From Lepidurus packardi (taxonomy: Eukaryota > Arthropoda > Branchiopoda > Notostraca > Triopsidae), in the NCBI GenBank assembly GCA_023053545.1, contig JAKZAN010000002.1:4510375-4574374 (forward strand): DNA of 64,000 bases. The letters are read 5' to 3'. Numbering within the stretch: the first letter of the stretch is position 1; every line of letters begins with the position of its first letter. Shown one piece after another: positions 25,103-37,921 of this stretch. The notes beneath the pieces are model-generated. The model worked only from the letters and a program-made list of their open reading frames with translations. It ran no database searches and was not told the DNA's origin. The position numbers and the translations under genes are program-made.

Positions 25103-25405
25103 CAGTAGGTGCGCTTATTATGATCACGTTTGTCGAGTGAATATTGATTCTATTAAGCGGAGATTCAAATAACCAAAAATCGGAAATATGCAACGGAATG
25201 CTACGATTAATTGGCGCGTGAAACGAACTGGCTTGTTTAAACCAAAGAAACAAAGGATCGTCTACGTGTTGACACTTTCCCACACGTTTCCTTTTTCTAG
25301 ATTAACTTTGTCATTTGAATCGATCTTTTAAAATTCAGTAAAAAAATTAATTCCGTAAAACGGCTGATTCTAATAACCAGTGATCACAATAAGGGGGATA
25401 TACTG
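25103..25405. mobile_element. Shorter copy of the pogo-like MITE family
   Basis: The ends are inverted: left CAGTAGGTGCGCTTATTA then TGATCAC; right, on the other strand, CAGTATATCCCCCTTATTG then TGATCAC. A TA follows the right end (25406-25407), while the left flank is CA, a likely mutated TA. Read from its right end, about 50 bases, including GGTTATTAGAATCAGCCG, match the left end of the 10390-10848 element. That makes them family members in opposite orientation. Confidence 0.75.
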
Positions 25406-25527
25406 TAAAAGCTCGAGTTCCTTTTTTCGAAGATTTGGTGCTAAAAAGTTCTCTAGCGTTCAGCATTCTTACAGCGTTGGCAGTGGCGTTACCTCATTCC
25501 TCATCATAATGAGAAGCCAGGTTCAAT

Positions 25528-28098
25528 GGGGGGGGGGGGGGGGGGGGATTGGGATCATCATTCCCGAAGAAGCTCTGACAATAAGGCTAGGCAAGAAGAG
25601 ATGATGATGAGATGGGCCTTATTTTCCCGGTGGCTGTTCACGTCCTCGCTACGTCCTTGTCAAGGTTCTGGTTTTTTGGCCCAAGCCCAAGCATATTTTA
25701 TTCAAGCCAAACCTTTTCGTTTTTTACCTAAAGCCATGCTGAACTGAACCTGCTTTCTTTTTTTCTTGGCTCCCAGCGCTGCGGCTTTCGGGACTTTCGG
25801 GACAAGGCAAGACGGGGAATCGTGCTGCTCAGCTCCTGCTGTTGTTGTTGCAGTTGCAGCAGCTTGCTTTTTGGCTGTCCCTCCGGCGGCTCGAACCACC
25901 ACCGCCGTCTCTTCTACCTGCCAAAACCGAGGCCAGTGGGCGGGTCTTGACGCTTTTTCATTTTTAAGCTTCGGTTTATAAACGCAGAAGAGAGGGAGAG
26001 ACAGAACAGAAGAGAGAGAAACTAACTTGACTTGATGGAGGAAACGTTCGATTTAGATTGGAGCAAAAGCTACTAAGTATCCAGACGTTGGAAAAACGTT
26101 CACCTCAATGACACACAAGTCGACCTCGGCGTTGACAAAACGGGTTTCAGTAGATATTAACAGTTTTGGCACAGCCTCACCACAGACTTGGCTTCTTTGG
26201 CAGGCGCTTAAAACACTGTTCAAGTCGAAGCCAAAAATGTCCCTTTTTTTTTCTTAAACTTATTGTTATTTTTAATTGTTTTGTTTTTTAAGAAGTTTTT
26301 TTAAAAAATATTCTTGAGGTATGGTAAAGCGGGAGGGTAGATTCTTTTGGCTAGTTTTCCTATTTCAGTAAATGAAAGATTGAGTTTGGTTAATTTTTAC
26401 CCGAAGAGACATTAACCCAAAGCAAAATCGTGGGTTTTGGAGAAAAATAGCTTTAATAGGTTTGTCTACGTGAGAAACAAGGAAGGAAAAGGGAAGGAGA
26501 TGAAGAAAGAAAGGTCGCCGCCAAAATGTCAGGTTGTATATCATGTAAGAGCATATGCAAATGAGAAGAACCAAGAGGGAGAGGGAGGTTTAGGTATGGG
26601 AGTATGGATGTGGAAAGAATGAAATGAGGTATGAAACGAGAAACTGGTTTGGGTTTGCATCCCACCTCCCACCTGCCGAGGTGGGATACAAGGCAGGTTA
26701 AGATTTGGGGAAGGAAATTAAAACATTTTCGTGAACAAAAAACATCCTTTAACTTTTAAATGCAAAGGCCTGTTGCACTATACTCATTCGAAAAGTTTTG
26801 AAACGTCCCCCCCCCCCCCCCTTTTTTCGACTTTTTGGAGTCCTGTAATGAAAATCTCGGAACAAAAGTTTGTTTAGTTGTTGGAGTTGGAAGTAACGAA
26901 AGTATGAAAGGTGGCTATTTTCCGTTGGGGCGAAACTTTTTGGCAATGTTGGCCGATTTATATGAATGAACACCTTTGGCCCTAGTGCGTCGGAGTTGTT
27001 GGCATGATTAGCATAAAATTTTTCTTCCTTCCTGTTCTTCGCCCTCTCCTTTATGTAAACCTTTCGTAGACGCTAGTCGTGCTCCTTCTCGGCTTTCGAG
27101 TTTTTTTCCTTTGCTTTGGAAGCTTTACCTTGATGGAGTGTACATTTTTACCTTACCTGGGCGCCGTGCAACCTGCCTGATGGCCTGGAGGTGAGCCAAA
27201 CTCTCGCCTTCCCTTCCCTATTGCTAGGAGTCCGCCCCTTAAAAGGTGTATTGCCTTCTTGCTATGCTAGAGTGCTTGGAACTTTGCGAGGCTGGCGTTG
27301 GCCCTTCATTGGAGGGGGGGGGGGGGGGATTGGAAGGAAACCAAACTTACCGCAGCACCACCAACAGCGAGTTACCAGCGAAACCAAGCGCTGAACAGTC
27401 CTGAAATCAACGTCCAGGCAACAACTTGCTGTTATAATAATAAGTTCTTGTGTGTGTTTCCTTGGGTTTCCCAGCCTCCCCATTAGGATTAACTTGGTTT
27501 TGGTTTGTCTCCCAGTGCCGCCAAACTTTCCTCAAATCGGATTTTACTTGCAATCCAGAGTGGAAATTTGAAAGTTAAATTGCTGTTGCGTGCTAGACGT
27601 TACGTTCGAAAAAGATTCAAGGAATAAGACATTGTAAAGGAAAGGAAAGAAGAAAAAAACATACAAGGTTTGTTACAAAGTTTTAACATTGTTTTGGATT
27701 GCGAAAGAGAGCAAAAGGATTGTTCTGTAAGTTTTTGCTCATATTACGGTGAGCGACGAAAAGGAAAACGAATGGACAAGGTGATACTGATGGAGTCATT
27801 GTTATAATTAGGTTTTAGGGAGTCGGGGACCGAGTGTGACGTGAACGGTGCGGGGCGTGGAAGCTTCCCAAGCTGTGTAGTATAGCTGAGGTTAGGGAGG
27901 GCGAGGGAGGACGTAAAGGCGTGGAAAAATAAAATAAAAAAAGAGTGGACACAAACTGAAATAATAAGGCGGCAAATGTTGAGTAGAAAGTGTAACAAAC
28001 ATCAAGGCCAGCACCACTTTGACTTGGGTGCATGTGTGTTTTTATCAATTTTTTTTTTATTTATTAATTTAGTGGAGGGGGAGGGGGGGGGGGGGGGG
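25528..28098. repeat. Cluster of four homopolymer G/C tracts
   Basis: G runs at 25528-25547 (20), 27314-27328 (15) and 28083-28098 (16), and a C run at 26807-26821 (15). They are spaced 0.5 to 1.3 kb apart in the non-coding interval before Hr39. Run lengths may vary with sequencing error or between individuals. Confidence 0.8.
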
Positions 28099-28649
28099 CT
28101 TGTTCCCATCTTGGTGTTGGACATTTGTAGTCAGAACCCGATGTAGCCATTCCAAAGTCTCAGTCGATACAATCCTGTGATTAATCCCAAAAAGAGTCAT
28201 TTCAGAAGGCACAACCACACAACGTAGCTTGGATATCTCGTGTTTAATAAATGAACACACCTGGTTGTATTATGTCCTATTTCTTTCTTTCTGGGGAGAA
28301 TAAAAGGCAAAATAAATGCACAAAAATGTAAAGAAAACGCTGCTGTGCTGGAGGAAAGACCAGAAATTTGAGATAACGCAGAAGGACGGAGGAACTTAGA
28401 GCAAAGCAAGAGCAAACACGGAAGTTTCGAGAAACGTTCACCGGGCCGATTTCTTGGAAATTGTTTGTTGATTAATACCACAAGGGATCTTGTCCCTTAC
28501 CGCAAACTTACTTCGCTTTTAGCGTCAGCGATGGCAGATATGTTACCTAAATGGGAAGCATGAAAGGTTTTGGTTGGACAAAAAGAAAAATCTTGTATTT
28601 GATCCAGTATCTGCGTTTGGTTTAATATCTTTTATTTTTCTTTCCACAG

Positions 28650-28965
28650 AATGACGAGAAACTAACAAGCGCTGGGGAAGTTGGAGTGGTACCTCCGAAG
28701 AAACCACGGATTACGTGCCTATGCATATAAAGTATGCAAGTGAAGGAGGAAGAACAGCGTGTCGTTTTTTTCGTTGACTTGTAGCCCTCACAAGCCATCA
28801 AGCTGGCTCTCGTGCCGTGTGTGAAATTCAAGCCCCTGTGATACAGCAACCATGCATTCTTCTTCGCCTCGCGTTGGGGGTCGTAGTAAAGAAGTGATTG
28901 TAGATTGACCCTTGCTTATACTGACCTGACTTTTACAAAGAAAACGAAAAGAAAGAGAACCTGGG
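28650..28965 (+). other. Probable 5' UTR part of the Hr39 start exon
   Basis: A pyrimidine-rich tract ending CCACAG at 28644-28649 is a good acceptor. Sequence from there runs without another splice signal into the Hr39 ATG at 28966. It contains short upstream ORFs, for example at 28651. The matching upstream donor is not identified. Confidence 0.35.
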
Positions 28966-31900
28966 ATGAATGCCAGTGTTGTGGATGATATCTCTCCGGA
29001 GCAGTCGCAACACTTCCAGCCAGGGAATAATCAAGTAGTGGAAGGCTGGCTCAGGGCCTTTCCATTATTGCCAGCGCCAGCAGCTCAGCATCAGCTTCCA
29101 TTCCTTCCTATGCATATGGGGCCGGAAGGAGATGGAGGAGGAGGCGGAGCCACAGAGGGAGGAAGCGCCCATCTCGGGACTGAAGACCCGTCCTCTATGC
29201 TTCATAAACATCACACGAATCAGCGAACACGGAAAGGTAATGTTTTGTTTGTATTTTCTTTTTCTCCCGTTTCTTGCTTATTATTATTTTATTTTTTTTG
29301 AGATTTCATGACTTTTTTCTGTGTCAAACGCGTTGGGCACGAGGGGAATAATTGTAGCACGAAATGTTCTTTTGACTTTGGTGGAATACCTTAATTTATT
29401 CCGGTTTAACCGGACCCTAGGAACATTAACATCGAACTTATTTTGTGCGATGCCATGCTTTATGTAAAGGTAAACAAAGTGGTTTTTGCCGGCCAGTGAG
29501 TGCTATACATTGTTGATATTCAATTTTCTAAAGCTAAATGTGGTAGGTTTGAACATTTCTCAGTTGAAAGTGCCTCCATTGTCGGCTAAAGACGCTAAAG
29601 TTTGGCTTCTCACATGTGATGTGATGCTTGAGCAGTTCAGGAGTAGGCAGGGGAGGGTTGTGCGTGCAATGGCCCATTGTGGATGCAACGGCCTCAATGT
29701 GGATCAGGGACTTGCTGCCCTACTCGCTCCCAACACACAAGAAAGTCACAAACTTCTCTTTTAGTCTTGTGAGGCTTATTTTACCAATAAAACCTGTTGT
29801 ATACAGTGTCCAGACATGCCTCTCCTAGATCGCGCAGGTTCAAACTCCCTAAACTCCTTGACTCTCGCCATTCTTGTAGAGGAACCACACTACCATGCCT
29901 TCATTCATACTGAAAGGACTTGTTGCAGCTTAAGCATAAGCACTGCCTTCTTTGTAGACATATCCATAAAACAAATTCCAAGAAATTCCCCATGTGGAAG
30001 CTAAAAGGTATAGACAGCGAAAGACGGTTCCTTTTTAGCAGGTGAGCGGGATTTTTGGGCTGTTGACCCATGTTTTCTTTACTGGGAAAAAGGACAAGCA
30101 AGTGTCCTTGCCTGAATTCACGCACTACTGGCGATGCCGTCGACGCCGACCACTCACTATCAAAATGCTTACCCTTTTTTTTATTTACTTTTCATTTTTA
30201 GTGTACTTTAGCACCAACAACTCCCTAACGTAATCCTCCTTGGTCCTGTTCAAGTGAAAGGCAAACGCATTAATGAAGGCTGGACACGATACCAATCGTG
30301 CTACGCTTTTGCTTTTTCAACGCGAAAAAAAAATAAATAAAAAGTTCTTTCAACTCTCTTCGTGGCTACTTTCTGGGCGTAGGCGCAAGATTCTAGTTTA
30401 AAGCTGATTGATTTTCGACAATTTGAGCATTTCTTTTGATTGATATAACCCGATAGTTTTCAGTTAACCAGGAAATTCATTTATTTTTTTGTTTTATGTT
30501 CGATTCTGTGGAATCGAACATAAAATATCAGCCATTCGCAGTTCAAAACTTGTTTCTTGTTGGGCTCGCATCTTATTAGGGAAAACCTTGAGAGGAATCG
30601 TTTGGAACTGGTATTGGGGATCATTCTGGGCTAATTAGGTATCTTGTGCATGTGTGGCCCAGCTAGTCTATATTTAAAGCTTTTTTACAACTCGAAAGTT
30701 CAGAACAGTGTTAAAATTATGTTTAAAAAATCAGAAAGATAAAAAAGAAAACGTGTTTTAAAAAGCACTATTAAAGTCTTCCTCACTAAGAATTTACATT
30801 GTAACCCTTTTCATGAAAACTTCCAAATGGATATATTATAATATTCCACGATTATGGCTGAAGATTTTTAAGGAGTATTTCATGTCTTTTCTTTTATGTA
30901 TCTTGTGTATTCTCCCTGCTTTTTTATCTTTTGGAAGGTTTTCTTTATTCTTTCTTCTGTAGGCTTCCCGCCAGCCCTGTGAACAGCGAAACAACACAAG
31001 AAGGGAGAAAGAGAGGGAAAGAGAGAGGGAGAAATGAGAGAACCACACAAATGGCGGTGTTCGGCGTGAGGTCGTTATACCTTGCCGTTTTAGGTTTGGT
31101 TTGCTAGCTTGCTGCTTTGGGTTTCGTTCTGGCTTCTTTGGGCGCCGTGAAACAGCCGCCAGGCGTTTTGCTTTGGGTCTATCTTGGAAGCCCGCGAGTC
31201 TCTCGAGCTCCTCCTGCTCTCTTGGTGATGGTGGTGGTCGTGGTGGTGCTTTGGCTAGTTGCACAACCACCGCTACTTACCATGTTACCTGTTATACCTA
31301 CCTGTTCCTACCATGAGTATGTTTGGTCGTTGTTCGCTCACTGAGAGCCAAGAGGCTAAAGGAATTAGAAAACAAGATAAGAAATAGAGAGGGAGCAACG
31401 AGAAAAAAAGTCCGGATTTTTGTTGCATTTTTATAAGAGGGTGTGCTCAGCAAGAGTTGCGAAAGAAGAGAGACTGAATTCAGGCTTCAAGGCGAACTTG
31501 AAACTCTTGAAACTAGCAGTAAATTACAAGTTACGAAAAGTTGTTAATAATGTGTTGTAATTTTGCAATTCCAGATGCCATGACTAACGGCGAAGACGTG
31601 GCAGTTGACACTGAAAGAAGTGACGGTGAATCCGATGCTGATGAAGAAGTCCGGAGCTTAGATTTACCTCGTAAATAAGATTTTCTTATATTTTTTCTTT
31701 GCGTTTTATATTCTTGGGAGGGGAAATGGAAATGAACTTAATTGTTAATGGATTTTTTTTTTGCATTTTGGTGAATTTTAGTGCACGTCGGCGTGGATTT
31801 ACGGAGTAAACGGACGTTAGGGCGTGGCCAACGTAGTACTGTCCATGCTCAACCAGAGGAGGATGACCGAGAACCGCTTTCACTCCAGCCCGAACGGCCT

Positions 31901-34900
31901 ATGTCATGGGAAGGCGAGTTATCAGACCACGAATTCCATCCTGTGGCTGTCGCGAATGGAAACCACGTCCATTTGAATCAAAACGGGATCAAAATGGAGC
32001 CCCTGGACATTGACGTGGCGGCGGAAGAAAAAAGCGCCGAACCGGGAGATGACCAAGTGGTCGACATGGAAGGCGTCCAGTCTGTGGGTCCTTGTAGTCC
32101 GCAGCCACTATCATCCGTTCATCCGACGCATCATGCTTTGCACAATAACCTCGTCAATGGACACATCTTGCCCCCTGGCGTTCTCGCGTACACGGCGCCA
32201 ACCACACCGCAGACGTCTCGACATGAATGGGAGCATAGCAATAATAACAAGTATTATGATAACAAGGTAATACTTTACGCATTCCATGTTTCTAGATTTT
32301 ATTCTTTTTTTCCCACAAATCCAACGTCTTTTTTAATACTGTATTTAATAGCTCATTGCTACACCAAGTCTACATTTAAGGCTCCCGTGTACCCTACCTT
32401 TAGCTTATTGATGGAAAGAATCACAGATGGCGCTGACGTTTGTCCTTTTTTTTTTCCCGAAAGCTTTGGGTAAAAAAAAAGAAGAAAATAAATAGATAGC
32501 TAATTGCCGGCACAGTTTCTACGCTTGTCTTGCTTCTGAAAAGTACAATTTGTTATCACAGTTTGCAGTAGTAGCACAATGTTCCAAATCAACTCGTCAA
32601 ACTTTCTCGAAAACGGCTTGTCATATTTGATAGCAATCTAAAACAAAAGTTTTCTTTGGGTACTAGCTAGTGCACAATCAAAGGAGATTTTTAGGTAACG
32701 TATTTCTCATAGTTGCAAACTTCATTTGCATATTGCTAAGTTATTACTTATTGGAAAGAAATGTGCATTGGTTGTGTACTACCTGTTAGCAAACTCAAGC
32801 TTACTGTCAAAGACTTTTTTCATTAAATGTACTGGTTTTTTCAAAAAGGTGTTCCGTAATACCCCGTGCTAACCCCCTATAGCGAGCCTTCAGCTGTTTT
32901 CTCTTTGAAAGAAAAACGTTAGGAAGTATGAATGAATTCTAATTTTTAATGTATTAATTTTTAGGGTGAATTACGCCGTCCTTCTTGCCGTAGCCCTGTC
33001 AATATCGTCCCAACGCCTCGACTGCCGTGTCCGCAGTACACATCGGAAGTATTAGGCGGTCCCACCCCGCTGCCCAGTCCGCTACCCACGCGTCATCCTA
33101 CCCGGTTACCTTTAGCTCATCATCCTCCCACTCCGTCACCCGATTCCGCCATTCACTCCGCCTACTACTCGCCTACTGCGTCACCAGGCCAATCCCGGCA
33201 TCGCTCTTCCTCGGGTTTATCGTCCCCATACTCGCATAGAGCTTCGCCGTCCTTGTCTCGAAACAACTCGGATGCTTCGCAATACTCACAATACGGCGGC
33301 TCGGGGTCGCAGTACAGCTACAGTTCGGCGCCCTCGCCCTTGTCCCCCTCGCCAGCTCAGTCGCCAGTACAACCCCGGCACATGGCCATCTTAGCTGCCG
33401 CCAATGGGTTTCCTTCACCAGTCATGGGACGAGCAGGAGCGGGTCTTCATGTCGAGTACCCACCCTCGCCTTTACTGCTTCGACACCATGGGAATTATCC
33501 TGGGGCTTCTTCAGCTAGCCGCGAAATGGAAATCAAGGCAGAAGCGGGAGTTACCTTAAGTGGTAACGGTAATCCTGGTGCCAGTTCATTGTCCAATGAC
33601 ACAGGTGCGTGTCTTTTGAGCCCAATCATCCATCGTTTTCATAAATTCACGCTGCATTAGCTTACAGTTGGAAAGTTTTGGCTTCCTTTTTATTCTTATT
33701 TATTATGAACATAGAAGATGGTTTTTGATCACTTGATTGATTTTGTCATACATTCCTTTTCCCGTAGAAGACAGCAGTCGCGAAGGGTTGATATTGGACG
33801 ACAAAGGTTGTCCAACGGCTTCGGATTTATCCCAGCATTCAGCCATGTCTGCTCAAGCGGGGATTTCCAGGCAGCAGTTGATAAACAGTCCGTGTCCCAT
33901 TTGTGGTGACAAAATCTCCGGCTTTCACTACGGCATCTTCTCTTGTGAGTCCTGCAAGGGCTTCTTCAAACGCACCGTCCAGAACAAGAAAAATTACGTA
34001 TGCTTAAGAGGAGCGGCGTGTCCCGTTACCATTGCCACGCGGAAAAAGTGTCCCGCTTGTCGATTTGACAAATGCTTGACGACAGGCATGAAGTTGGAAG
34101 CGATCCGAGAAGATCGCACCCGTGGAGGCAGAAGTACTTACCAGTGCACGTACGCACTGCCACCGTCAGTCCTCAGTCCCAATGACACGAGTTCCAGTAG
34201 CAAAAGTGGTTGTGCTGAAGCCAGTGGCAGTGGACGATCCATGGATGACTGGGGACCTGGCAGTGCCATCGCTGGCGCTCTTAAAGAAGACACCAAACGC
34301 CCAATTCCTATCCCACCTTTATTACTAGTAAGGACATTGTTAACCTAATCTCAAGTTTTCCTTCGTTCGTCCATTTTTTCCCAGGAAATAACCATAGATT
34401 TCATTGATTTTAGAAGAGAAAATCTCGTTTAATTTTTTTTATAAATTAATTTTTAACGTTTGTTTCAGGAAATAATCGGTGTAGAGCACTTGTGGAATAC
34501 GCAAGAAGGCGAAGGCCGCTCTGAACGACGTCCAGCGCCGGTTTTACCTCCCAATCTTCCCTCCAACGATCCCGAGTACCTGGCTTCTCTCTGCAGTATG
34601 GCTGACCATAGACTTTACAAAATTGTCAAATGGTGTAAAAGTTTGCCGTTATTCAAACACATCCACGTGAGTATAAGCATAATTTTGTTTGAAGAAGATA
34701 GCAGAGAATTAACTGGGATTTCTTTCTACCTAGATTGACGATCAAATCTCGTTGCTCATCAATACGTGGTGTGAATTGCTCTTGTTTGCGTGCTGTTTTA
34801 GGTCGATTCCCACACCTGGTGAAATTCGTGTTTCTTTAGGTAAAATGGGTAGCATCTACTCGTAAACGCTTAATAGATTGGGATCAATCCAAGTAAAATA

Positions 34901-35806
34901 AACGAATATTTGTACAGGAAAGACATTGAGTTTGGAACAAGGACGAGCCTTCGGGATCGGCGCTTGTATTGAACGCATGCTTCACTTGACGGAACACTTG
35001 AGACGATTAAAACTTGACCAGTATGAATATGCGGCCATGAAAGTGATAATTCTGTTGTCGTCGGATACGAGTGGTCTCAAGGAGCCAGAAAGCGTGCGAG
35101 CCTCGCAGGAAAGCGTGCTGCAAGCGTTGCAGCAATACACGCTCACTCATTATCCCGAGATGACTTCCAAGTTTGGCGAACTTTTGCTGAGAATACCTGA
35201 ACTTGAACGAACCTGCCAGGTGTGTTATTCTCTTTTAATTCTTAATATCCACCTTGTTTAATTCATATCTTAAAGGTATTAACCACCAAGACAAACAGCC
35301 GTGTCTCAAAAATTGAGCAAAAATTACAATTTCTCGTTATATATCTCTTCTATCATGCATGAAGTAGTGATTAAGTTATTAAAGAAAACAATAAGATGAA
35401 ATAGGATCACCTGTTCATTCTGACGTATCACGGACGTATCATTGTACTGCCATCTTTCAGTTTACCTTTTCAAGCATGGACTAAGCCACACCCTGACACG
35501 ACCGTGACGTCATTGAGAAACGTTTGCATACTAATTAAGTCGTGAAGGGCTATTCGCGTTCGCGTTTATTACAGTGATGTAGATTATCAGGGTCTATCAA
35601 ACTTTTGGCATATGGTTTTGGTGGTTGATTGCTCGTTTAATAACACTTCTTTATGTTTGGATGACTGTAACTAAGTTTTATGCAAGTACTGTGTAGTAAC
35701 TAAAGGAATCTTTTATTAGGTCGGGAAAGAAATGCTGACGCTAAAACGTGAAGGCGATGGCCAAGGCTTTAATTTGCTCATGGAATTGTTGCGAGGAGAT
35801 TACTGA
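28966..35806 (+). CDS. Hr39: Nuclear hormone receptor HR39 (NR5B, FTZ-F1 family)
   Basis: Nine coding exons: 28966-29236, 31575-31670, 31782-32266, 32965-33604, 33768-34327, 34469-34666, 34734-34839, 34918-35219, 35720-35806; 914 residues with consistent phases. The DNA-binding domain (about 541-610) reads [18 protein letters not shown] then [17 protein letters not shown]. It is followed at once by the FTZ-F1 box [19 protein letters not shown], diagnostic of NR5 receptors that bind as monomers to extended half-sites. The ligand-binding domain runs from [10 protein letters not shown] to the end and closes with an AF-2-like helix [10 protein letters not shown]. Residues 90-500 are a proline- and serine-rich, low-complexity activation or linker region. 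In Drosophila, Hr39 acts in ecdysone response and reproductive gland development; the role here is by family. Intron 1 is 2.3 kb and carries a 15-bp perfect hairpin. Confidence 0.95.
30492..30525. repeat. Perfect 15-bp inverted repeat with 4-base loop in Hr39 intron 1
   Basis: TTTTATGTTCGATTC and its exact reverse complement surround TGTG. The match stops abruptly on both sides. The outer half is AT-rich; the core TTCGATTC/GAATCGAA could be a palindromic binding site or a cruciform-prone insertion. Confidence 0.75.
35274..35440. repeat. Segment related to the repeat near 1.14-1.31 kb
   Basis: It lies in the last Hr39 intron. It begins TTAAAGG, then AGACAAAC..GTGTCT.AAAA, and later ATAGGATCAC and TTCTGACGT. 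The same blocks appear in the same order from 1141 to 1300. Similarity is partial and judged by eye; it may be an old dispersed element. Confidence 0.35.
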
Positions 35807-37921
35807 GTGACTTAACTTACTGTTTGCAGCTCAAAGCTATACCATGGAAGAGTTTTTTTAATGATAGGGGAGGGGAAAGCTGATAGAAGGCACCTTTACT
35901 CGACTTGCGTGCCCAAAGTGCAACTCCTAGCGTCTGTTTTTTGCACTATTGAACAACATGGCAATGTCGCCAATGGCTTCTACGTTTCCTCGTTGTGGAC
36001 TTGTTCTTTATGTGCGCAGATTCTTTTATATTAAACGTCCATGTGTTGGGTGACAAAAAATGTGCCTAAAATAAGTTAGGAAGGCAAGTTGTGGGATACT
36101 TTCAAACTGGCCGCCATACGTCCCCTCCTTTTTAAGTTTTGGACGATTGCCTTTTTTTGTGGCTAATTTTTTGAAAGTTTGTGGGTGCTGGGATTTCCAT
36201 GGTTCAACAAGTGTGACAAACCAACTACCCCGCTCCAATGTTGATTTATTCCTTCCGTCATGAGGCTATATGAATTGTACACCGAGAGGAAGTATTATTT
36301 AAGCCCGTAAGTTTAGCTTTGATTTTTCCTTCGTTTCCTGTTGAAATCCGTTGGCAAGTATATAGACTTGTTGACTCTTTACAAGGTTGAAATCGTTTTA
36401 GTTTTCTATCGATTCTTGTCTCCCGGATTTCTTTTTAACCCTCTTTCATAACTTTTCGCTTTGGAACCGGTGAGCAGGTAGACATAAAAAATTCTTTCCT
36501 TTTTTCCTAGTAAATAACCAACCCCACGGGCTTTTATCTGGCGTGGTTTAAAGGGGAGATGATAAAGGGGCTGCAGTTAACTTAGTTTGCGTCAACTCTC
36601 GCATTTCTGTTTGTATAAGCATGAAAGGGAAGCAGGGAATGATTTAAAAAGTGTATGGTGCTTTACTTATACCCCTGTAGATACACACATAGATTCGCCA
36701 CTTAAAAGCCCAGTGAGTGTTACAAAAAAATTCAAGGATTAAGCTAAGCTAGATTTAAAAACGAAAAGATTGCGAATCTCTTCCTTGCGATGATTGCTGC
36801 CATATTAATTGCTTACGCAAAAAATAGGAAACAAAAAAAGAGAAAGGCCAATTTATATCATGACCAGAAAAATTTAATTATGTGGGATTTTTTTAATCCT
36901 TGAGAAGGCGTGTAAGTTTAGGAAATGTGTGTCATGTAGTGTTTTCTTATTTTTTGACTTAGGTAAAAGGGGTTTTACATTTTTGTGGTGGGAAAGGGTT
37001 GCGTGATAGGTTTGCAATATTTCTATGCCCCTCTGTATGCTCTATGAAATATTGTAGATAGATTTTTTACTGAAAATCCTCCCTCTCTCCCATTTCTTTT
37101 TTAGCCCTTGTTTCTGTTACCATTTTACCATTCCAAAGACAAAAAAGTGTATGTGGTCATGGTATGCCCTTGGCAGATGTGTATAACAAACGATTAGCAT
37201 CGTATTGCAACCTCCTGCTCCCGTCATCTTGCCCTTCTAAAGAAGAGTATATTTCCCGTTTCTTTTTTAAGATTCGATCGTTCATTAACTTATCTTCCAA
37301 AGTGCTTCTTAAGATGCTGAAAATATAGCCCCAAGTCCTTAAAAGGCAGATTTCTTATACTTCCTAATCATTGGATGTGTGCCTTGTTGCATACGGGGAG
37401 TATTTTTGTTACTTTGTGTGTAGCAGAAGCTCCCCATTCTCTAAGCTATGCAAGAAAATACTTGTTTTGCACGATTTTCCGTTTCGTTTATTTATTTACC
37501 ATCCTGCGATGCTCGTCGTTTTTACATGGTCTGCGTTGCGAGGCAAAATTTCATGTTCGAATCCTGTGCTCTGTGCTGTGTTGGTGGTTGTGCTTTTTTG
37601 TTACTTTTGATTCTTCCAAAAACATGGTCCCGATTTTATATATTCAACATAACTAAGTATCGTCCCCGTTATCTATTCGATTTATTGACAATTAAAAAAA
37701 AAAACTTGAAAGCAAACTGAGCGGAAATAAAACTATGAAAACAGTGCTAAGGAGTCTTGATGTTGCGTTACGGTTAATTGGATCCTTTTCATAGTAATGT
37801 TTTATTTTACATTTTTAATTGTTCCAAGCTAGTCTATCAAAGAGGAAATCGCTTTACCACGGTAGCAATCACTTGAATTAGACATGATTGGCGGAAGCAG
37901 GTGAATTTGTTTGTAATCAGT
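35807..37921. other. Hr39 3' UTR candidate and convergent spacer
   Basis: Hr39 ends on the plus strand, and the first acetyltransferase gene ends here from the minus strand. No coding region is recognised. An AATAAA at 37726-37731 could end a long Hr39 3' UTR of about 1.9 kb, but nearer cryptic signals cannot be excluded. Confidence 0.4.

Larger units (their letters stand above)
21520..28649. other. Long non-coding interval between SCaMC and Hr39
   Basis: No protein family is recognised in any frame over about 7 kb. It contains a perfect 12-bp-stem hairpin (24543-24570), a pogo-like MITE (25103-25405) and four homopolymer G or C tracts between 25.5 and 28.1 kb. Its right end probably holds the Hr39 promoter and further 5' UTR exons. 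Confidence 0.5.

Noticed and set aside
29486-29764. Open frame in Hr39 intron 1 with [20 protein letters not shown]
   Set aside because: It slightly resembles the start of some retrotransposon Gag proteins, but one short stretch without other element features is not enough.
37371-37720. Three overlapping open frames in the plus-strand spacer after Hr39
   Set aside because: All are Phe/Leu/Cys-rich readings of AT-rich DNA in a likely 3' UTR, with no family similarity.
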